Shown here: positions 1-11,947 of the stretch, in pieces
Position numbering within the stretch: the stretch's first letter is position 1
Layout: each line of letters opens with the position of its first letter
Assembly: GCF_932526225.1 (NCBI RefSeq)
Contig: NC_064040.1
Location: forward strand, 8,529,181 to 8,593,180
Source: Nematostella vectensis
Taxonomy: Eukaryota; Cnidaria; Anthozoa; Actiniaria; Edwardsiidae
Length of the DNA stretch: 64,000 nt
Direction of reading: 5' to 3'
Position numbers and translations under genes: made by a program
The notes under the pieces: generated by a model
What the model saw: only the letters and a program-made list of their open reading frames with translations
Database searches by the model: none
What the model was told of the DNA's origin: nothing

Positions 1-195
1 AGATCTCACTGTATGTGTTCGCTTATGTTTTTTTTTCCCATGTGAATATCGATGTGTTCTTTTGAGTCTTAATCCCATGTAGATATCACTGTTTTTTTAT
101 GTCTTGTTTCCATGTAGATTTCACTGTGGTCCCTCACGCCTTGTTCCCACCTAGATCTCATTGTATGCGTTCTTTTATGCCCTGTTTCTTGCCAG
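1..195. repeat. degenerate tandem repeat ending at a splice acceptor
   Basis: Roughly 45-50 bp units recur, each with a TAGATnTCACTGT-like core followed by a T-rich stretch and a TTGTTTCC or CTTGTTCCCA segment. The last unit runs into the acceptor TTCTTGCCAG in front of the exon at 196. The sequence is intronic for the gene that follows. Confidence 0.5.
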
Positions 196-3100
196 ACCCT
201 GTTGAGTCTAAGCAAGCTGGCGTTGCTTGCAAGCGATGAGGACGAGGTTGTCAATAAGATCGACGAAGAGGCTGAGATTAACTGTATGTACCCCTCCTTT
301 TATTTTACATACTATCTGGGCGTGGCCAAAAGCGTGACTTCAAGGGCTATCAAGCTCCCTCCCCTTACTTATTTTTTCAACGAAAATACAATTCTCTAGA
401 TCATGGGTGATCTCTTGCAGCAAGTTGTATTTAATTGCTCTACTTGGAACAGCGTGAATGTCAGTTTTACAAAACTATGAAAAAAAGTTCTTCCAACTAC
501 CGTTCATCTAAGTTCAAGGGGCTAGGGTCTTCACTTGCATAACTAGTTTCCACATGAAGGTCAAATTTTCCACGGACAACTCGTAGCATGAAAACCCTTG
601 ATAGGAAGGATTGAAATGTCAAACATGCCTACTATGTTGAGCGATGTGTAGAGGTTGGTTCTCCTAGGGCGCAAGTGCAAACATAAACGCAAACGCAAGG
701 AAATCAAGCAGTTGCGTTCTCTAGCGCTTGCCCTTACGCTTGTGTTCCAGTGAGAATCAGAAAATAAGGTGATTTGCTCATGCTTCCTTGTAAGAACCAA
801 TTTTAACTGAAGAGAGTTTAATTCAGCTCTCGGTGTGATTGCCTTAACAGCGATTAACAACGAGCACGCGATCATCTTCCATCAGGAGTCTCTTCCCCTA
901 GAGGTGATTCAGGTAAAGCGCACAACTCGTCAACACAAGAGCGCAACACACAACCCGTTGGCATATCTCCTCATGATAGACACAGCCTCAGGCTTGATAC
1001 TTCTATTTCAAAAAGGGTTGCGTGCGGAGAGTCAACGTAGTGTAGTCCGTATTAAATAAACAAGCGACACTTCGCGAGTGCAGCCTTATTTGAAATGGGT
1101 GTTTAAAATGAGCCACGTTACGCAATTGGGACCGGATGACGATGTCTCGAGGAGCCGCAGTTTGCCTGCATAACGCATAATCATAACTCAATCCAATAAA
1201 TACCATACAGGTATGTGAGGGTAACTTCTAAAAGGTTGGCCTGTATGCCTAGCCAGAATACATGATATTTAAGAAACCGTCGAAATATGTAAGCTCTAGA
1301 CACAACAGAATAATCAACTAAGCTTGGATTACATAAAATTTATTAAGAATAACCTGTATTTAAAGCGACCTTAACCTCTGATAGAAAGCGTTCAGGGGTC
1401 GAGATGGAAACAATCTTCAAGCAAAGCCCCCCCCCCCCCCTCCCTCGACTTACCTTTGTGGTAAACTCTTTGCAATTTTAAACACAGCAATTTGACAAAC
1501 GGATACACGGACAGAAAAACGAAAAACGTGATTTGCTGAGCGTGTGTTGTTGTTAAGCAGGGAGAGATGGAAAAAGAGGTCTGTTCAATTTTTCGCATTA
1601 TTTTTTTATTTGCAGCACTCAAATCTCAGCTTCGATAGCATGCCGCCAATTCCATGCGAAGAGCTAATACAGGTACATGGCTTATTAAGAATTAAAGAAG
1701 AACCTTAATATTCACAGTTGAATTCTACAAATGTTTGAAGTGAGCTTGAAGCTCCTAGGTTGTTATGTAAAATGGTGTGCTAATGGCATCATGGGCAACT
1801 GAAGTTCTTCGTTCTTTTTTCCATTAAGCTCTACATTGGTGATAAGAACCGTAATTCGGACGAGCAGGATTTCAAGAAAGCGCTTGATCTTCTGCAACTT
1901 ATGGTGAGGTCTTGTTCATTTTTTTCATTTTTGACTTACCAGCCCTATATTTGGACGTTTACCCATGAAACAATGCGGGTTAAGACACATGGATTCTCTG
2001 AGTGCAGTGTATAAAAATGTTTGGAACCACCGAGTGATAATGCACTGACGTTTTTACAATGCTATTTTTCTAGCACTCCAAGAGTTAAAACAGTAGCGGA
2101 TCTAGGGGGGGTTAAGGGGGTTTAACCCCCCCCCCCCTTTGTGCTGCCATAAAGCCATATGTAACAAAAAAAATTACCCCCTCCCCCCTTTGGCACTGAG
2201 CCCCCCCCCATTTTAGCGAAAAGCTAGATCCGCCCCTGGTAAAGTCCAAACCAAAAAAATCGGGTAATATCCTTTTTGCGAGCTACGACGATTTCAGCAA
2301 AGCATTTGACAGTGTACCCAGAAATAAACTTTTCAAAAGACTGGAATTGGCAGGAATAGCAGGTTGTTTCCTTGACGTACTAATTTCAATGTATGCAAAT
2401 GATAAATCCTCAGTAAAATTAGACAGTTTTTTGGCGACGGCATTAAGATGTTACACAGGAGTGAAACAGGGGTGCATGATTTCGCCAACTCTATTCAACT
2501 TCTACCCAAGTAGCCTGCCAGAAAAACTCAACGCTAAGAATAGGGATGACTGTGAGATACACAATAGGACCTTAACATGAATGCTATACGCAGATGATCC
2601 CTCGTAATATGCTCAAGATCAGCAAAAGGGTTACAAAGCTACCTTGATGTACTAGCTGACTTTTGCGACAAGAGTGAGCTTTCCGTTAATCTAGACAAAA
2701 CCAAAGTACTAATCTTTAATAATTGCGGAAAGATACTAAAGAACTACATATTCCGTTATTAACATAATCTGATTGAAAATGTGAAATCATATAAATACCT
2801 GGGCGTTCATTTCAGCGCATTCGGAAATTTTAGCTTAGCCAAACAAGAAATAAAAAAGGTAGCCCTAAAGACTCTTTATAAACTGAGAAACGAAATGGGT
2901 GAACATTTTCGAACTATTGTACCCCTCACACTAAAATTTTTTGACGCCTTAATAAAGCCAATTCTTTACGGCAGTGAGTTTTCGGGGGTAGACTGCAAAG
3001 ACAAGATAGATAAAGACCCCATCGAGGTAGTACACACAAAATTTATTAGATGACTTCTAGGGGTAAACAAATATTGCAGCTCAAATGCTTGCCGGGCGGA

Positions 3101-5434
3101 GGTGGAAAGATTTCCACTGCGAACCCAGGCTAAATGTAGAGCATTGAAATATTGGGGGGCTTTAAGAAATTCAGACCAAAATAAACTTGCGCGACAAGTT
3201 AGTACGTGAAAAGAAAGAATTCTGGACGAACAAAATTAAACATATTTTAAATCACGCAGGCCTAGGAGAAGTATGGTCAACCCACTCGACGCAGAAATAC
3301 CAATAAATCTCATAAGACAGAGACTGACAGAACAACAAACCTGGCTCAATGAAATTTATAACGATGAAAGGAAAGACCCTCGACATAAAAACAAATTGAG
3401 AACATTTAAGAAATTTAAGAGCGTTCACAATTACGGAGATTATCTCTCACAAGTTAAAAATGTTAATCACAGAATTGCGCTAACAAAGCTTAGACTAAGC
3501 AACCACAAACTAGCTATTGAAACAGGACGTCACGCAAAACCGTACACTCCCCCTGAACAAAGAATCTGCCCAATATGCTTGGTTGAAGTCGAGGACGAAG
3601 AACACTTCATGATAAAATGCCCGGCATATAGTGAATTGAGGGAAGAAATGTATAGGGTTTTTCAATCCGCAACAAAACAGAATCTAAAAGCGATGCCTCC
3701 TGCCATAGCATTTTCGAAGGTGATTAGTTTGAAACAGGAGAGTGCAACCAATAAATAGCTCAATTTGTTTGGGAAGCAACAACAATAAGGGAAAGTGCTT
3801 TGTTATGAGAACTATATAATGACATCGCTACAAAGTACGATGATAGAGAATTTATTGTAAATAGAAATATAATTGAAAACCAATTGTAAATTTTTGTTTT
3901 TCAATATGAATGTATTTGAAGCAACGCCCGTGAATCAAAGATGAAAAGGTGCCAAATAAAATAATTGAATTGGAAAATTAAAAGGATACTCTGATATTTT
4001 TAGGGAGAAGCAGAGATTGATCAGAAAGAACACCTTAAGCTCATGATATGGTGTAAAGCTATCCTTCGAGACAAGTGAGTAAAAATATGATACAGTCACA
4101 GTTACTTAAACTCATGATATGGTGTAAAGCTATCCTTCGAGACAAGTGAGTAAAAATATGACACAGTCACAGTTATGTCCCATCATGCATTAGTAAGATA
4201 ATTTGATTAGAAGGTGGTTGAGACAAAGTGGTTAAGTATGGTTATGCTCTTTAGAGCTCAATTCAATTTCAATTTATTTATTCCTTTTTAATATGATGTC
4301 CTTTGATGGTTATTTGGATGAGTTTTAAATAGATAATTTCTAAGATGTTCAAATGTGTGTTGTAGCTGGTCCTCGTTTCACGGGTCAAACCCACTGGATA
4401 GCGCAAGACAAGCCGTTTTTTTCAAGACCGTACAACTAGCGTACAGTCAAGGTATGGAGTGGATATTTGATGGCAAAATAGTGGTAGCCGAAAGATTGAA
4501 GTATTTTTATGAGGTGATAAAGGCAGTGGTGATGATAATCGACGATTGTAATGATGGTGATCATGATGACATCGATGCCGATGATAAAGATTATGGTGAT
4601 ATTGATTTAGGACATGATGATTTTCTAGGGAGAGAGGAGGACGAAGGCAACAATCTGTAATCTTGAATATTATGTCAGGGATAGTGTGTTGTGTGCTGAC
4701 GATGACTGATAATGATGTTGGTGATGATGATGATGATGATGGTGATGGTGATGGTGATGGTGATGGTGATGGTGATGGTGGTGGTGATGATGATGATGGT
4801 GATGGTGATGGTGATGATGGTCATGATGATGATGGCGATGGCGATGAGAATGCTGATGTTGATATGGCGATAAGGATGGTCGTGGTAGTGGTGATGGTGA
4901 TGATGATGGTGGTAAAGATGATAGTGGTGGCGATAATTATTATTGGGACCTGAAGCGACGACGACGGCAGAAAACAAAACTACGTTAGCTGCTGTAGAAA
5001 TAATATCCTTATTTTATATTTATCTGTCTCTGACTGTAATGTTTTGCTTCTTCCATTGCAAATAAATTATTATTGATCGCCACGCGCGAAAACATCTTTT
5101 TCGATCGCGTTGTCCTAGCCGTCGTCGTCCTTGCTTAAGGTCCCTAATGTTAGTTATTGCTGTGATGGTATCGAAAGTGTTGATAGCGATGTTTATGATG
5201 ATGATGAAGAAGATAAAAAAGGTGGTTGTAAAGCTACCGACTAATAACGAGTGCTATGTTAACCCCACAGGCCTGCATTTGTCAGAGTTTATGCCGACCA
5301 TCGAATCCCTTCTAGCTTCCGAGGAACTAAGAAGTGCCGGACTATCAGACAACCCTCACTTTCGCTACCTTCTCAGCACAGGCTACGAGCAAATTCAGAG
5401 GTCCTCAATGGACGAGTCAGAGGCTATGGAGTAG
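196..5434 (+). CDS. C-terminal exons of a large helical protein, tentatively NBAS-like (5' end outside window)
   Basis: Six exons join in phase: 196-287, 1630-1672, 1829-1903, 4004-4074, 4366-4451 and 5271-5434, ending at TAG 5432-5434. The encoded tail is acidic and helical. It includes KKALDLLQLM, LMIWCKAILRDNWSSF, SARQAVFFKTVQLAYSQG and LHLSEFMPTIESLL. There is no signal peptide, membrane segment or catalytic motif in this part. The pattern resembles the C-terminus of NBAS, a Sec39-related subunit of the NRZ tethering complex at the endoplasmic reticulum that also acts in nonsense-mediated decay. That match is from memory and tentative. Reading phase is continuous across all five introns, so the exon chain itself is well supported. 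The least certain junction is the first: donor GTACCC at 288 and acceptor at 1629. The 2.1-kb third intron carries a LINE remnant. The fourth exon's donor is tandemly duplicated. Confidence 0.6.
2091..2238. mobile_element. short inverted-repeat element with C/G homopolymer core (MITE-like)
   Basis: The left end CAGTAGCGGATCTAG and the right end CTAGATCCGCCCCTG are imperfect inverted repeats. The interior is mostly G-runs and C-runs. Similar ends and homopolymer cores occur at 11798, 30649, 53302 and 60457. The element has no coding capacity. The CAGnGGCG-type end suggests hAT-like transposition, which is inference. Confidence 0.6.
2250..3760 (+). mobile_element. non-LTR retrotransposon (LINE) remnant, reverse transcriptase and C-terminal zinc-knuckle region
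   Basis: Frame-broken coding sequence keeps clear reverse-transcriptase landmarks: SYDDFSKAFDSVP near 2280, GVKQGCMISPTLFNFY near 2460, and the catalytic LYAYDD-type box preserved as LYADD near 2583. The region after 2781 reads SYKYLGVHFS and ALIKPILYGSE. At 3273-3758 an open frame ends with a C-x2-C...H...C cluster (CPICLVEVEDEEHFMIKC), common after the reverse transcriptase in invertebrate LINEs. Stop codons and frameshifts (for example near 2580, 3050 and 3200) show it is dead. It lies in sense orientation inside the third intron of the NBAS-like gene. No endonuclease domain is visible, so it is 5'-truncated. Confidence 0.85.
4034..4175 (+). repeat. 71-bp tandem duplication of an exon end and its splice donor
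   Basis: Copy 1 (4034-4104) covers the last 41 bases of the exon 4004-4074, the donor at 4075 and about 30 bases of intron. Copy 2 (4105-4175) repeats all of this with only a few substitutions. The second copy keeps an intact donor (ACAAGTGAGT) but has no acceptor of its own. Confidence 0.9.
4545..4935. repeat. GAT/GGTGAT microsatellite
   Basis: Runs of GAT and GGTGAT dominate this intronic stretch. They generate long artefactual open frames of Asp/Gly or His/Ile on the two strands. Confidence 0.9.
4945..5144. mobile_element. 200-bp MITE with GGGACCTnAAG termini
   Basis: The left end GGGACCTGAAGCGACGACGA and the right end (reverse complement GGGACCTTAAGCAAGGACGA) form terminal inverted repeats of about 25 bp. 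The same termini flank 51259-51884, so this is a family present at least twice here. There is no coding capacity. It lies in the last intron of the NBAS-like gene. Confidence 0.75.
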
Positions 5435-5517
5435 CTGTTCAGTACATGCAGGGCGAAGACAGACGGCCTGCTTATATGGATGCCCGACAAGGCGAAGACG
5501 TCACGATGGATTCATGC

Positions 5518-5739
5518 AATAAAGTATCGTAGTCCATAAGGTGATGAACAAGTCGGTGAGACGCTGTTCTTAAAGGGTCCGTGTAATCATTTGAGCATGT
5601 CATACCTGATATTCAGAGAGTACGAGGTTTCCCAAAGAGTTGGGGCTTGTAGAGCGGCGTCTAACCAGGGAAAGGTTTAGGTTTCGTAGAGGAAAAAGAC
5701 CACGCCCATTTCATCATCCAAAACACAAAGAGCAATAAA
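5518..5739 (+). terminator. candidate poly(A) signals of the NBAS-like gene
   Basis: AATAAA occurs at 5518-5523 and 5734-5739, 84 and 300 bases after the stop codon. Either could end the transcript. The neighbouring gene converges from the right and stops at 6103. Confidence 0.45.
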
Positions 5740-6102
5740 TATCAATTTTAAAAGTACAAAGTGTTTTTATTTTGCAAAATATGGAAATACAAAAGGTATA
5801 AAAGCCTTTAACTAGCCAGGGTATTTGTGGGATTCTGTTCGCAATGATATGAGGTTTGTGTGATGGGTTTGGACTTACCCGAGAGGTTATTTGGTACCTC
5901 GTTTAGTAATCTCGAATTACGGTGCGGTTTTTTTACCCGTGAATACTTGTGGCTTTTGGATGTCCTTGAGCGGCTGTCTCATCTCGTGTAAATGGCGCTG
6001 AGTGAGGCATTTTTAATTGCCGGGAAAAAGCTACCCAACTAGGCTTTTGGATAACCACTTTTCTCCATTTACAAGGGTATTTTACAATAATGCGATGATT
6101 CA

Positions 6103-8406
6103 TCAGATGTCAAAGTTACATAGAGCATTGGCAATGGTATTGCTGATCGCGTTCTCCACCACTCCTCCACAGTCCCCCCGCGCGAACCTCTTGGCGTAGT
6201 GCGTTTGGTCGTGCGTGGCCCCAATACGACTGTTACTGATCTGAAAAGCATCCACAACTTGTATGCCATTTTCCCTCATTACCGCATCGCTCAGGCGGTT
6301 CCACTGTGCCACTCGGGAAGGCGAAGGGTTCTCGATCCACTCCACAACAGCCTTGTCGTCCCGCCACGGCAAACTCACCGTGTTGACCCACAAGAACCTC
6401 CTCTGCCCTTTACTAGTATTCATTCTCTTGATGGCTTCCGCGTACGCTTCTAGCTTGCTTATCATGAATTTCTCCTGGGTACTTTCTCGTAAAACCCAGT
6501 GTCCAAAGTTCATCATGAAAAGCTTCACATCGAAGACTGAAGAAGGGAGCTCCTTTGAGAACATGGACCGCCGCGTTTTTGGATGAACGTAAACCTCGTT
6601 TGGGAGCTGTATGTCTGGGAAAGTGATGGGCCAGCGTGTCCCGCGCGCGTCGAAAATCCACTCTATCCTCGGGATCTTGTTGAACACCATCTTGATGTGG
6701 GTTTTGATGCAGCCGTCACAGTTGCCATGGAGACGTGTCACCCAGTGATAAGTGCGATACCGCATGTGGGAGTCGCCTGTTGAGGAAAATGAAAGAAGTA
6801 TTGACTTGTAACAATCGTTATGATTGTCATTGCTTGGAATTACCCTTAGACCTAGTTTAAACGCCGTTCTTTTCATGTACCGTTCCAAATGCATGTAAAT
6901 GAACCAATTCGATTGTTCTGCGTTTATTTGCATTTGAAACGGCACATTGAACGAACGGCGTTTGAGCTAGGTCTTAGAGTTCTAGTGTATCGTACAGCAG
7001 AAATCAGCCTTTACTTATCGCTAGCTTTGTCGGACTACTTTTTTTTTTGCCATTCTCATAATATAGTTACCGGGGTTCAATTGCATATTTAATGACTCAC
7101 CCGTAAAGGCGATATCGCTCCATCCATTCTTGGCGAAGCACCTCTTGATTTCCTCATCCGTGTAATGATGCAGCTGACACTCGTACGGGACCCAGTGAAA
7201 CCCGTGAATTTGATCAAAATCGAACAAAGGATCTTGTACCCACGCGTCGCACTCCTCGATACCTGCGAGTTTCCCGCACTCAACCCACCGCCCGCGGGAT
7301 GTCCCGCTCTCCTCCTGGGTACAGTAGCGGGTGTATCCCGCGGGTGGGGTGCCCATAGTAACCCGCAACTCGAAAGGGCTGTTCTGTACTTGCTGCAGCA
7401 CCGCGTTCTTGTGGGACCTGAACTCGAGGCTCTCGTGATTGACATATGTCAGTATCACCATAACGATGTAGCTGTCATCAAAGGTGAGTCTCAGGGTGGC
7501 GTTGTAAGTGTCGTCTCCTATGTGTGTGACGTCACCTGTGACCATCTCGTGTGAGCCGAATGCTTGGACGCGAAAAGTTGACCCGCCTGCTACAATCCCG
7601 CGGGATTCCCGAGACTTGCAGGCACCTTGTGGTGATGGCTTCACGATGATTGAGAAGACCTAATATTGAAGATTTCTTTAAAATAATGTGATTCCAGGTC
7701 ACACGCTCTCACCTACCAGCCCTTCAAAACATTTGCAGCCACACGCGCCCTCACCTTCCAGCCCTTCAAAACATTTGCAGCCACACGCTCTCACCTGCCA
7801 GCCCTTCAAACCATTTGCAGCCACACGCGCCCTCACCTCCCAGCCCTTCAAAACATTTGCAGCCACACGCTCTCACCTGCCAGCCCTTTAAAACATGAAC
7901 GGAAACATTCTCTCACCTTCCAGCCCTTAAAAAACACATTTGCGGCCATACGCTCTCTCACCTTCCAACCATTTAAAACATGTGCAACCACACACGCTTT
8001 CACCTGCCATCCCTTTAAAACATGTGCGGAAACATTCTCTCACCTTCCAGTTCTTAAAATAGAGCATTTGCGGACACACGCTCTCTAAGATAGGGCAAAC
8101 TCTATCTTACCTTCAGTCTTTTAAAACATTTGCGGCCACACGCTCTCTCACCTTCCAGCCTTCTGTAAGTTTTGGTGGGCTCACGGTATAAAGACATCCT
8201 AGCTCAGGTACGGTCACAGGCTGCGCGCGCTTGGTTCGGTCTCGCAGCGGCTTCCAGTGTTGCCTACACAGCAAGAACACGACGGCAGACACGAGGAACA
8301 CAAGAAGCAGTCGCGACGGACGGTAGAATGCGATGAGGCAGTCCAAAAACGCACCCCTCATCACATGGTCAACGCATCTACAGCAACTGGGGTCACGCGT
8401 TAACAT
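6103..8406 (-). CDS. NXPE/PC-esterase family type II membrane protein
   Basis: Three exons in transcript order: 8406-8152, 7659-7101 and 6776-6103, predicting 495 aa with continuous phase. Residues about 32-46 (LLLVFLVSAVVFLLC) form a signal anchor, so the rest should face the Golgi lumen or cell exterior. Exon 2 begins with a filamin-type immunoglobulin-like segment (GGSTFRVQAF, GDDTYNATLRL) typical of NXPE proteins. A cysteine-bearing linker (CTQEESG, WVEC, YECQLHHYTDEEIKRCF) follows. Exon 3 opens with the SGNH block I GDSH. Near the C-terminus ATHDQTHY supplies the DxxH block. Both catalytic blocks are present, so an acyl-esterase activity on glycans is plausible, but the substrate is unknown. 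The GDSH glycine codon is split by the second intron. The length is slightly short of human NXPE proteins (about 550 aa). Exon 1's donor borders a minisatellite made of copies of itself. Confidence 0.85.
7690..8165. repeat. about 11-copy minisatellite copying the exon 1 splice donor of the NXPE-like gene
   Basis: Units of about 40-43 bp contain, on the minus strand, GGCTGGnAGGTGAGAG(C/G)GTGTGG. This is the last exonic bases (CTGGAAG) plus the GTGAG donor of exon 1 and the following intron. The genuine junction at 8152/8151 is the right-hand end copy. Most copies keep a usable-looking AAG/GTGAG. One unit near 8060-8130 is longer, with an insert around TAAGATAGGG. Confidence 0.9.
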
Positions 8407-9188
8407 GTTAGTATATCGTAAAAAAAAGTAAACGCGCCCGTTGTCACATGCTCAACGCATTTACGGCAGTACTGTTCACTTTGTGTTAACAGATTGTGAA
8501 GGGAGTATATAGGAAAAAGAATAAGGGAACGCGCCCTTCATCGCTTTATAAACACGCCCACACCTACTGCTTGGTCTAACACTGACGTTTTAGCACATTA
8601 TGCATCAGTGTCGTTTTTCTCGTTTGATATAGATTTCGACATTGAAGTTGCATTTAATATCTCCGTGCTCCTGTGAATTATTACGTATATATTTGTGATC
8701 TGACGTGTTTTATGCCAGGTTTAGGAGGCGTTGGTTTTACGCCAAAAAAAACTATTTCATTCTGCCTGCATTTCAGCTTTCAGACGTTTCCATCACGGTC
8801 CATCGAGAACATCAAGGGCGTCTTCCCCCCCCCCCCCCCCCCCCCCTGGACCCTCCACTGGACGTTGTCGTCTCACTGCACCGTTATGTTACTGTTGTAG
8901 AAATAAAGCTCGTTTTTTTTTTTTTTTTTAGTAAACGTTTGTATGATTCCATTCAAACTCATCTGAAATCAAGCCGGGTCGTTTTGTAAGGCTTAGAACA
9001 GTAGAAGTCGCAAACCCCCCTTTTCAAGGTTCATTTATTTTTAGCGGCCTCTTTTCCTGCCTCTCCCTCGGAAAAAATGTTCCCTGGCCACTCCCTGGCA
9101 AAAAGTGCTCCAGCAATCGACGTTACACTTTGTATGTTACGAACTGGTCATAACTTACAAACTAAAATTTAATTTGACGGCCCACGGT

Positions 9189-9229
9189 CATTGTTGCTTT
9201 ATTCGATGTCATCGAATAAAGCAACAATG
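9189..9229. repeat. perfect 20-bp palindrome with a 1-nt spacer
   Basis: The arm CATTGTTGCTTTATTCGATG (9189-9208) is followed by one T and then by its exact reverse complement (9210-9229). Each strand carries AATAAA inside the palindrome. No related copy is seen in the window. Confidence 0.9.
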
Positions 9230-11439
9230 GCTGCACGCTAAATTTCGATGACGACCTTAGCAATATCAAAACAGCTACTTGATCAACATAAAGTGCATTG
9301 ACACAAGTAATCTAATACAAATCTTAACACCTTTGTTTACATTGCCACTTAACCAATTATTAACTTATTAACCCTCGTCATTGTCGATCCTCCGCGTTTT
9401 GCCATGACCCAAACTCACCCGCCGAACAGTCGTCGGACCCTCAGCATGTGTATTCATGCATTTGTTTACTTTCTCACTGTCAGCTAAACCCAATAATAAA
9501 GCAAGACTGCTACAGAAACTGGAATTTTTGTGTCGTCTGACAATTTTCGTGATTGACAGGCTAAAAGTTTAGGACTGTTATTTTAAGTGACAAGAACCTG
9601 CAAGCGAGGAATCGTCATTGTCTATATCGGGCTCGTCGCAGATTCTTCGAAACTTCGAGCAAAAATATATAATTTCTCGGTCAAATGATTCGCTAAAAAA
9701 CTAAATGCTTGAAAGCATCCCAGCATAGCTCGACCTCTAAATGATGTCAAGATGAAGAAAATCCAAAATATTTTGTGTCGCTTTTACCTTTTTTTTGCTG
9801 TTTGTTTTCTTGTTTTCTTTTTTTATGACCTTTAATCGACTTCACAGACAATAGTACAGTGCATGATCGAATCCATGACTACACAGCATAGAGCGAGTGT
9901 TGGTTTATAGGACATTTTGATATTTTAAAGGTTATGCAATATAAGTAAAAACAATTAAAATAATTATTACTCTACTGGACGCCATGTTCGAACAATAGAG
10001 AATTTCATCTCATGAACTCAACACACTTTTGAAATTCAAGAACACTTCTGATTAAATGCCTTTGGAGTTTTTTTAGAAACACAAAGCTCCAATGAGTGAA
10101 AACGTAGTTTTACTACTCACCTTAGATTCCATTGGATTTATTTTTTGTTTGTGGCGGATTTCAAGTAAAATAGACAATGCATTCCATCCGTGTTTAAATT
10201 TCTCTCCCTGAAGATCCCATCACCGCTGTAGATACATTGGATGGAAAGCGATTCACATCCAAGTTTTTCGCATTTCTCTTGGATTAGAAAATCTGTGCAA
10301 ATAGTGTTTTAAGATGGTCTCATGGGTTTTCAAGTTGTATGTCAGCGCGCCATGACATTCAACACAAATGAGGGGCTGACCGCGTGCGCGACTGGTGACC
10401 CGGTGGACTGGTACCCGTTAGCGTTACCATGGGGACCACACTGAAGATGTATGCGAAACAACAATGGCCAATCCGAAGTAACACACGGTCTAATAGAGAA
10501 ACGCATTTCAAAATCCGGTTCATTCCTTGATAAAAAGTGTCTTTTAACATCGGGGAAGAAGTAAGAATCCTCCCAGAACCATTCAAAGACAATTACTGAC
10601 AGACAGTACTGTCACATACAGTCCCTCTCATTGTTGAAGTCTATTGCAACACAGTCCAGTGCGACACGTGTAGTAGAGGCGCTTATTTATATTTTCCCTC
10701 TGAAGCGAGACGCTCATTCGAACAAATGTCTTCAAAACTTATGTGTTCTTTGGGAGCCCCATGGGGTCTGCTTAAAAGTATTAGAAATTCATGGACTGGG
10801 CTGCAATTCGTTTCCGGGAGTTTGCATTTCTAGCCTACTTTTCTTCATGCTCTTTAACAATTTTTTGTCATTTCCTGTACAATACGCTCTCGGTCATTAA
10901 ATGTCCCGAGTAAAATAGTATTTTTAGAACTTAATCCCGAATTCCACAAGTCAAGATAATGCTCTCCTTTTTTCCGGTTGCACACTGTTCAGGTTTAGAA
11001 TTGTCACTGTTTAGAATTGTCACTGTTTACTTTACAAAGGGTGAATGATCAAAGCATTTACAAAGAATAGGTTTTTAATATACCGGCCTATCCGTTTTCA
11101 TCTACTATTACAAAACATTTAGAATCCAACCTTACTTAAACACAATTTTCCCAAAGTTAAAATAGGGTAGGGTGATGCTAGGGTAAGGCAGAGTATTTTA
11201 ACTCAAATGTTTAATGAATTGATGAAGTAGAAAACACAAGAGATTTTCTAGAAAGAACGGGAATAAGGTGATGGTCGTAGGGATAAGATTAGATGCGAGA
11301 ATTTCGAAATGTGAGTTCTCTCTTGTTCTGTACAGGATACCCCCCTATCCTCATTCTAACCCGCCAAATAATGCTTGTTTCGAATAAAATGGGAAACCTG
11401 TGGAGCGAGGGACGAGTTGCACTGGATCGGTTGTAAGTT

Positions 11440-11535
11440 GAATTCCAACCTAGTTCCCAGGGTCTTCTGGGTAATTTTCATTATGGCGTCCATATTGAAA
11501 ATTACCCAGAACAGCCTGAGGACGAGGGTGATTGA
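11440..11535. repeat. hairpin repeat (fold-back MITE), copy 1
   Basis: The arms TCTGGGTAATTTTCA and TGAAAATTACCCAGA are exact inverted repeats around ATGGCGTCCAT. The pairing extends imperfectly outward through CCTAGTTCCCAGGG and CCTGAGGACGAGG. A second, more decayed copy lies at about 62675-62745. Confidence 0.7.
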
Positions 11536-11797
11536 ATCCCGATATTCTCAGAAAACCCTGTGCACCTCGGCCTTCATCATTTCAAAAGCATCCCCAAACG
11601 AGAGTGGAAGGCTATCATTGGGCTAACAAACAAACCAGGCTAATTACCAAAGACGTTTTTACCAGAACGACTTTGTGATTTGTGTATCAAGCTGAGTTCA
11701 TTGAAAAAAAGTTTTTGGAAAAAAACATTTTTGAACCTGATTTCAGAGTATCCAGGAGAAAACACTTCTCACCCTCTTTGAGTTTTGGATGGGGCTT

Positions 11798-11947
11798 CAG
11801 GGCCGTAGCAGAGGGTGGGGCACGAGCCCTTCCCAATATTTTTAAAAAGGGAATGATCCTAAGGGGCGTGGCTGTGCCCCCCAATATGTTTCTGTTTTGT
11901 GCCCCCCCCCCCCCCCCCCCAATCTTACATGTCCTGCTCTGGCCCTG
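11798..11947. mobile_element. MITE-like element with CAGGGCCGTAGCAGAG end and poly-C core
   Basis: The left end CAGGGCCGTAGCAGAGG and the right end CTGCTCTGGCCCTG are inverted repeats. The body includes GGGGCGTGGCTGTGCCCC and a long C run. The copy at 30649 shares the left end and the GTGGCTGTGCCC segment. Confidence 0.65.

Noticed and set aside
4663-4977. Long Asp/Gly (+) and His/Ile (-) open frames
   Set aside because: They are produced by the GAT/GGTGAT microsatellite in an intron; there are no splice links or homology.
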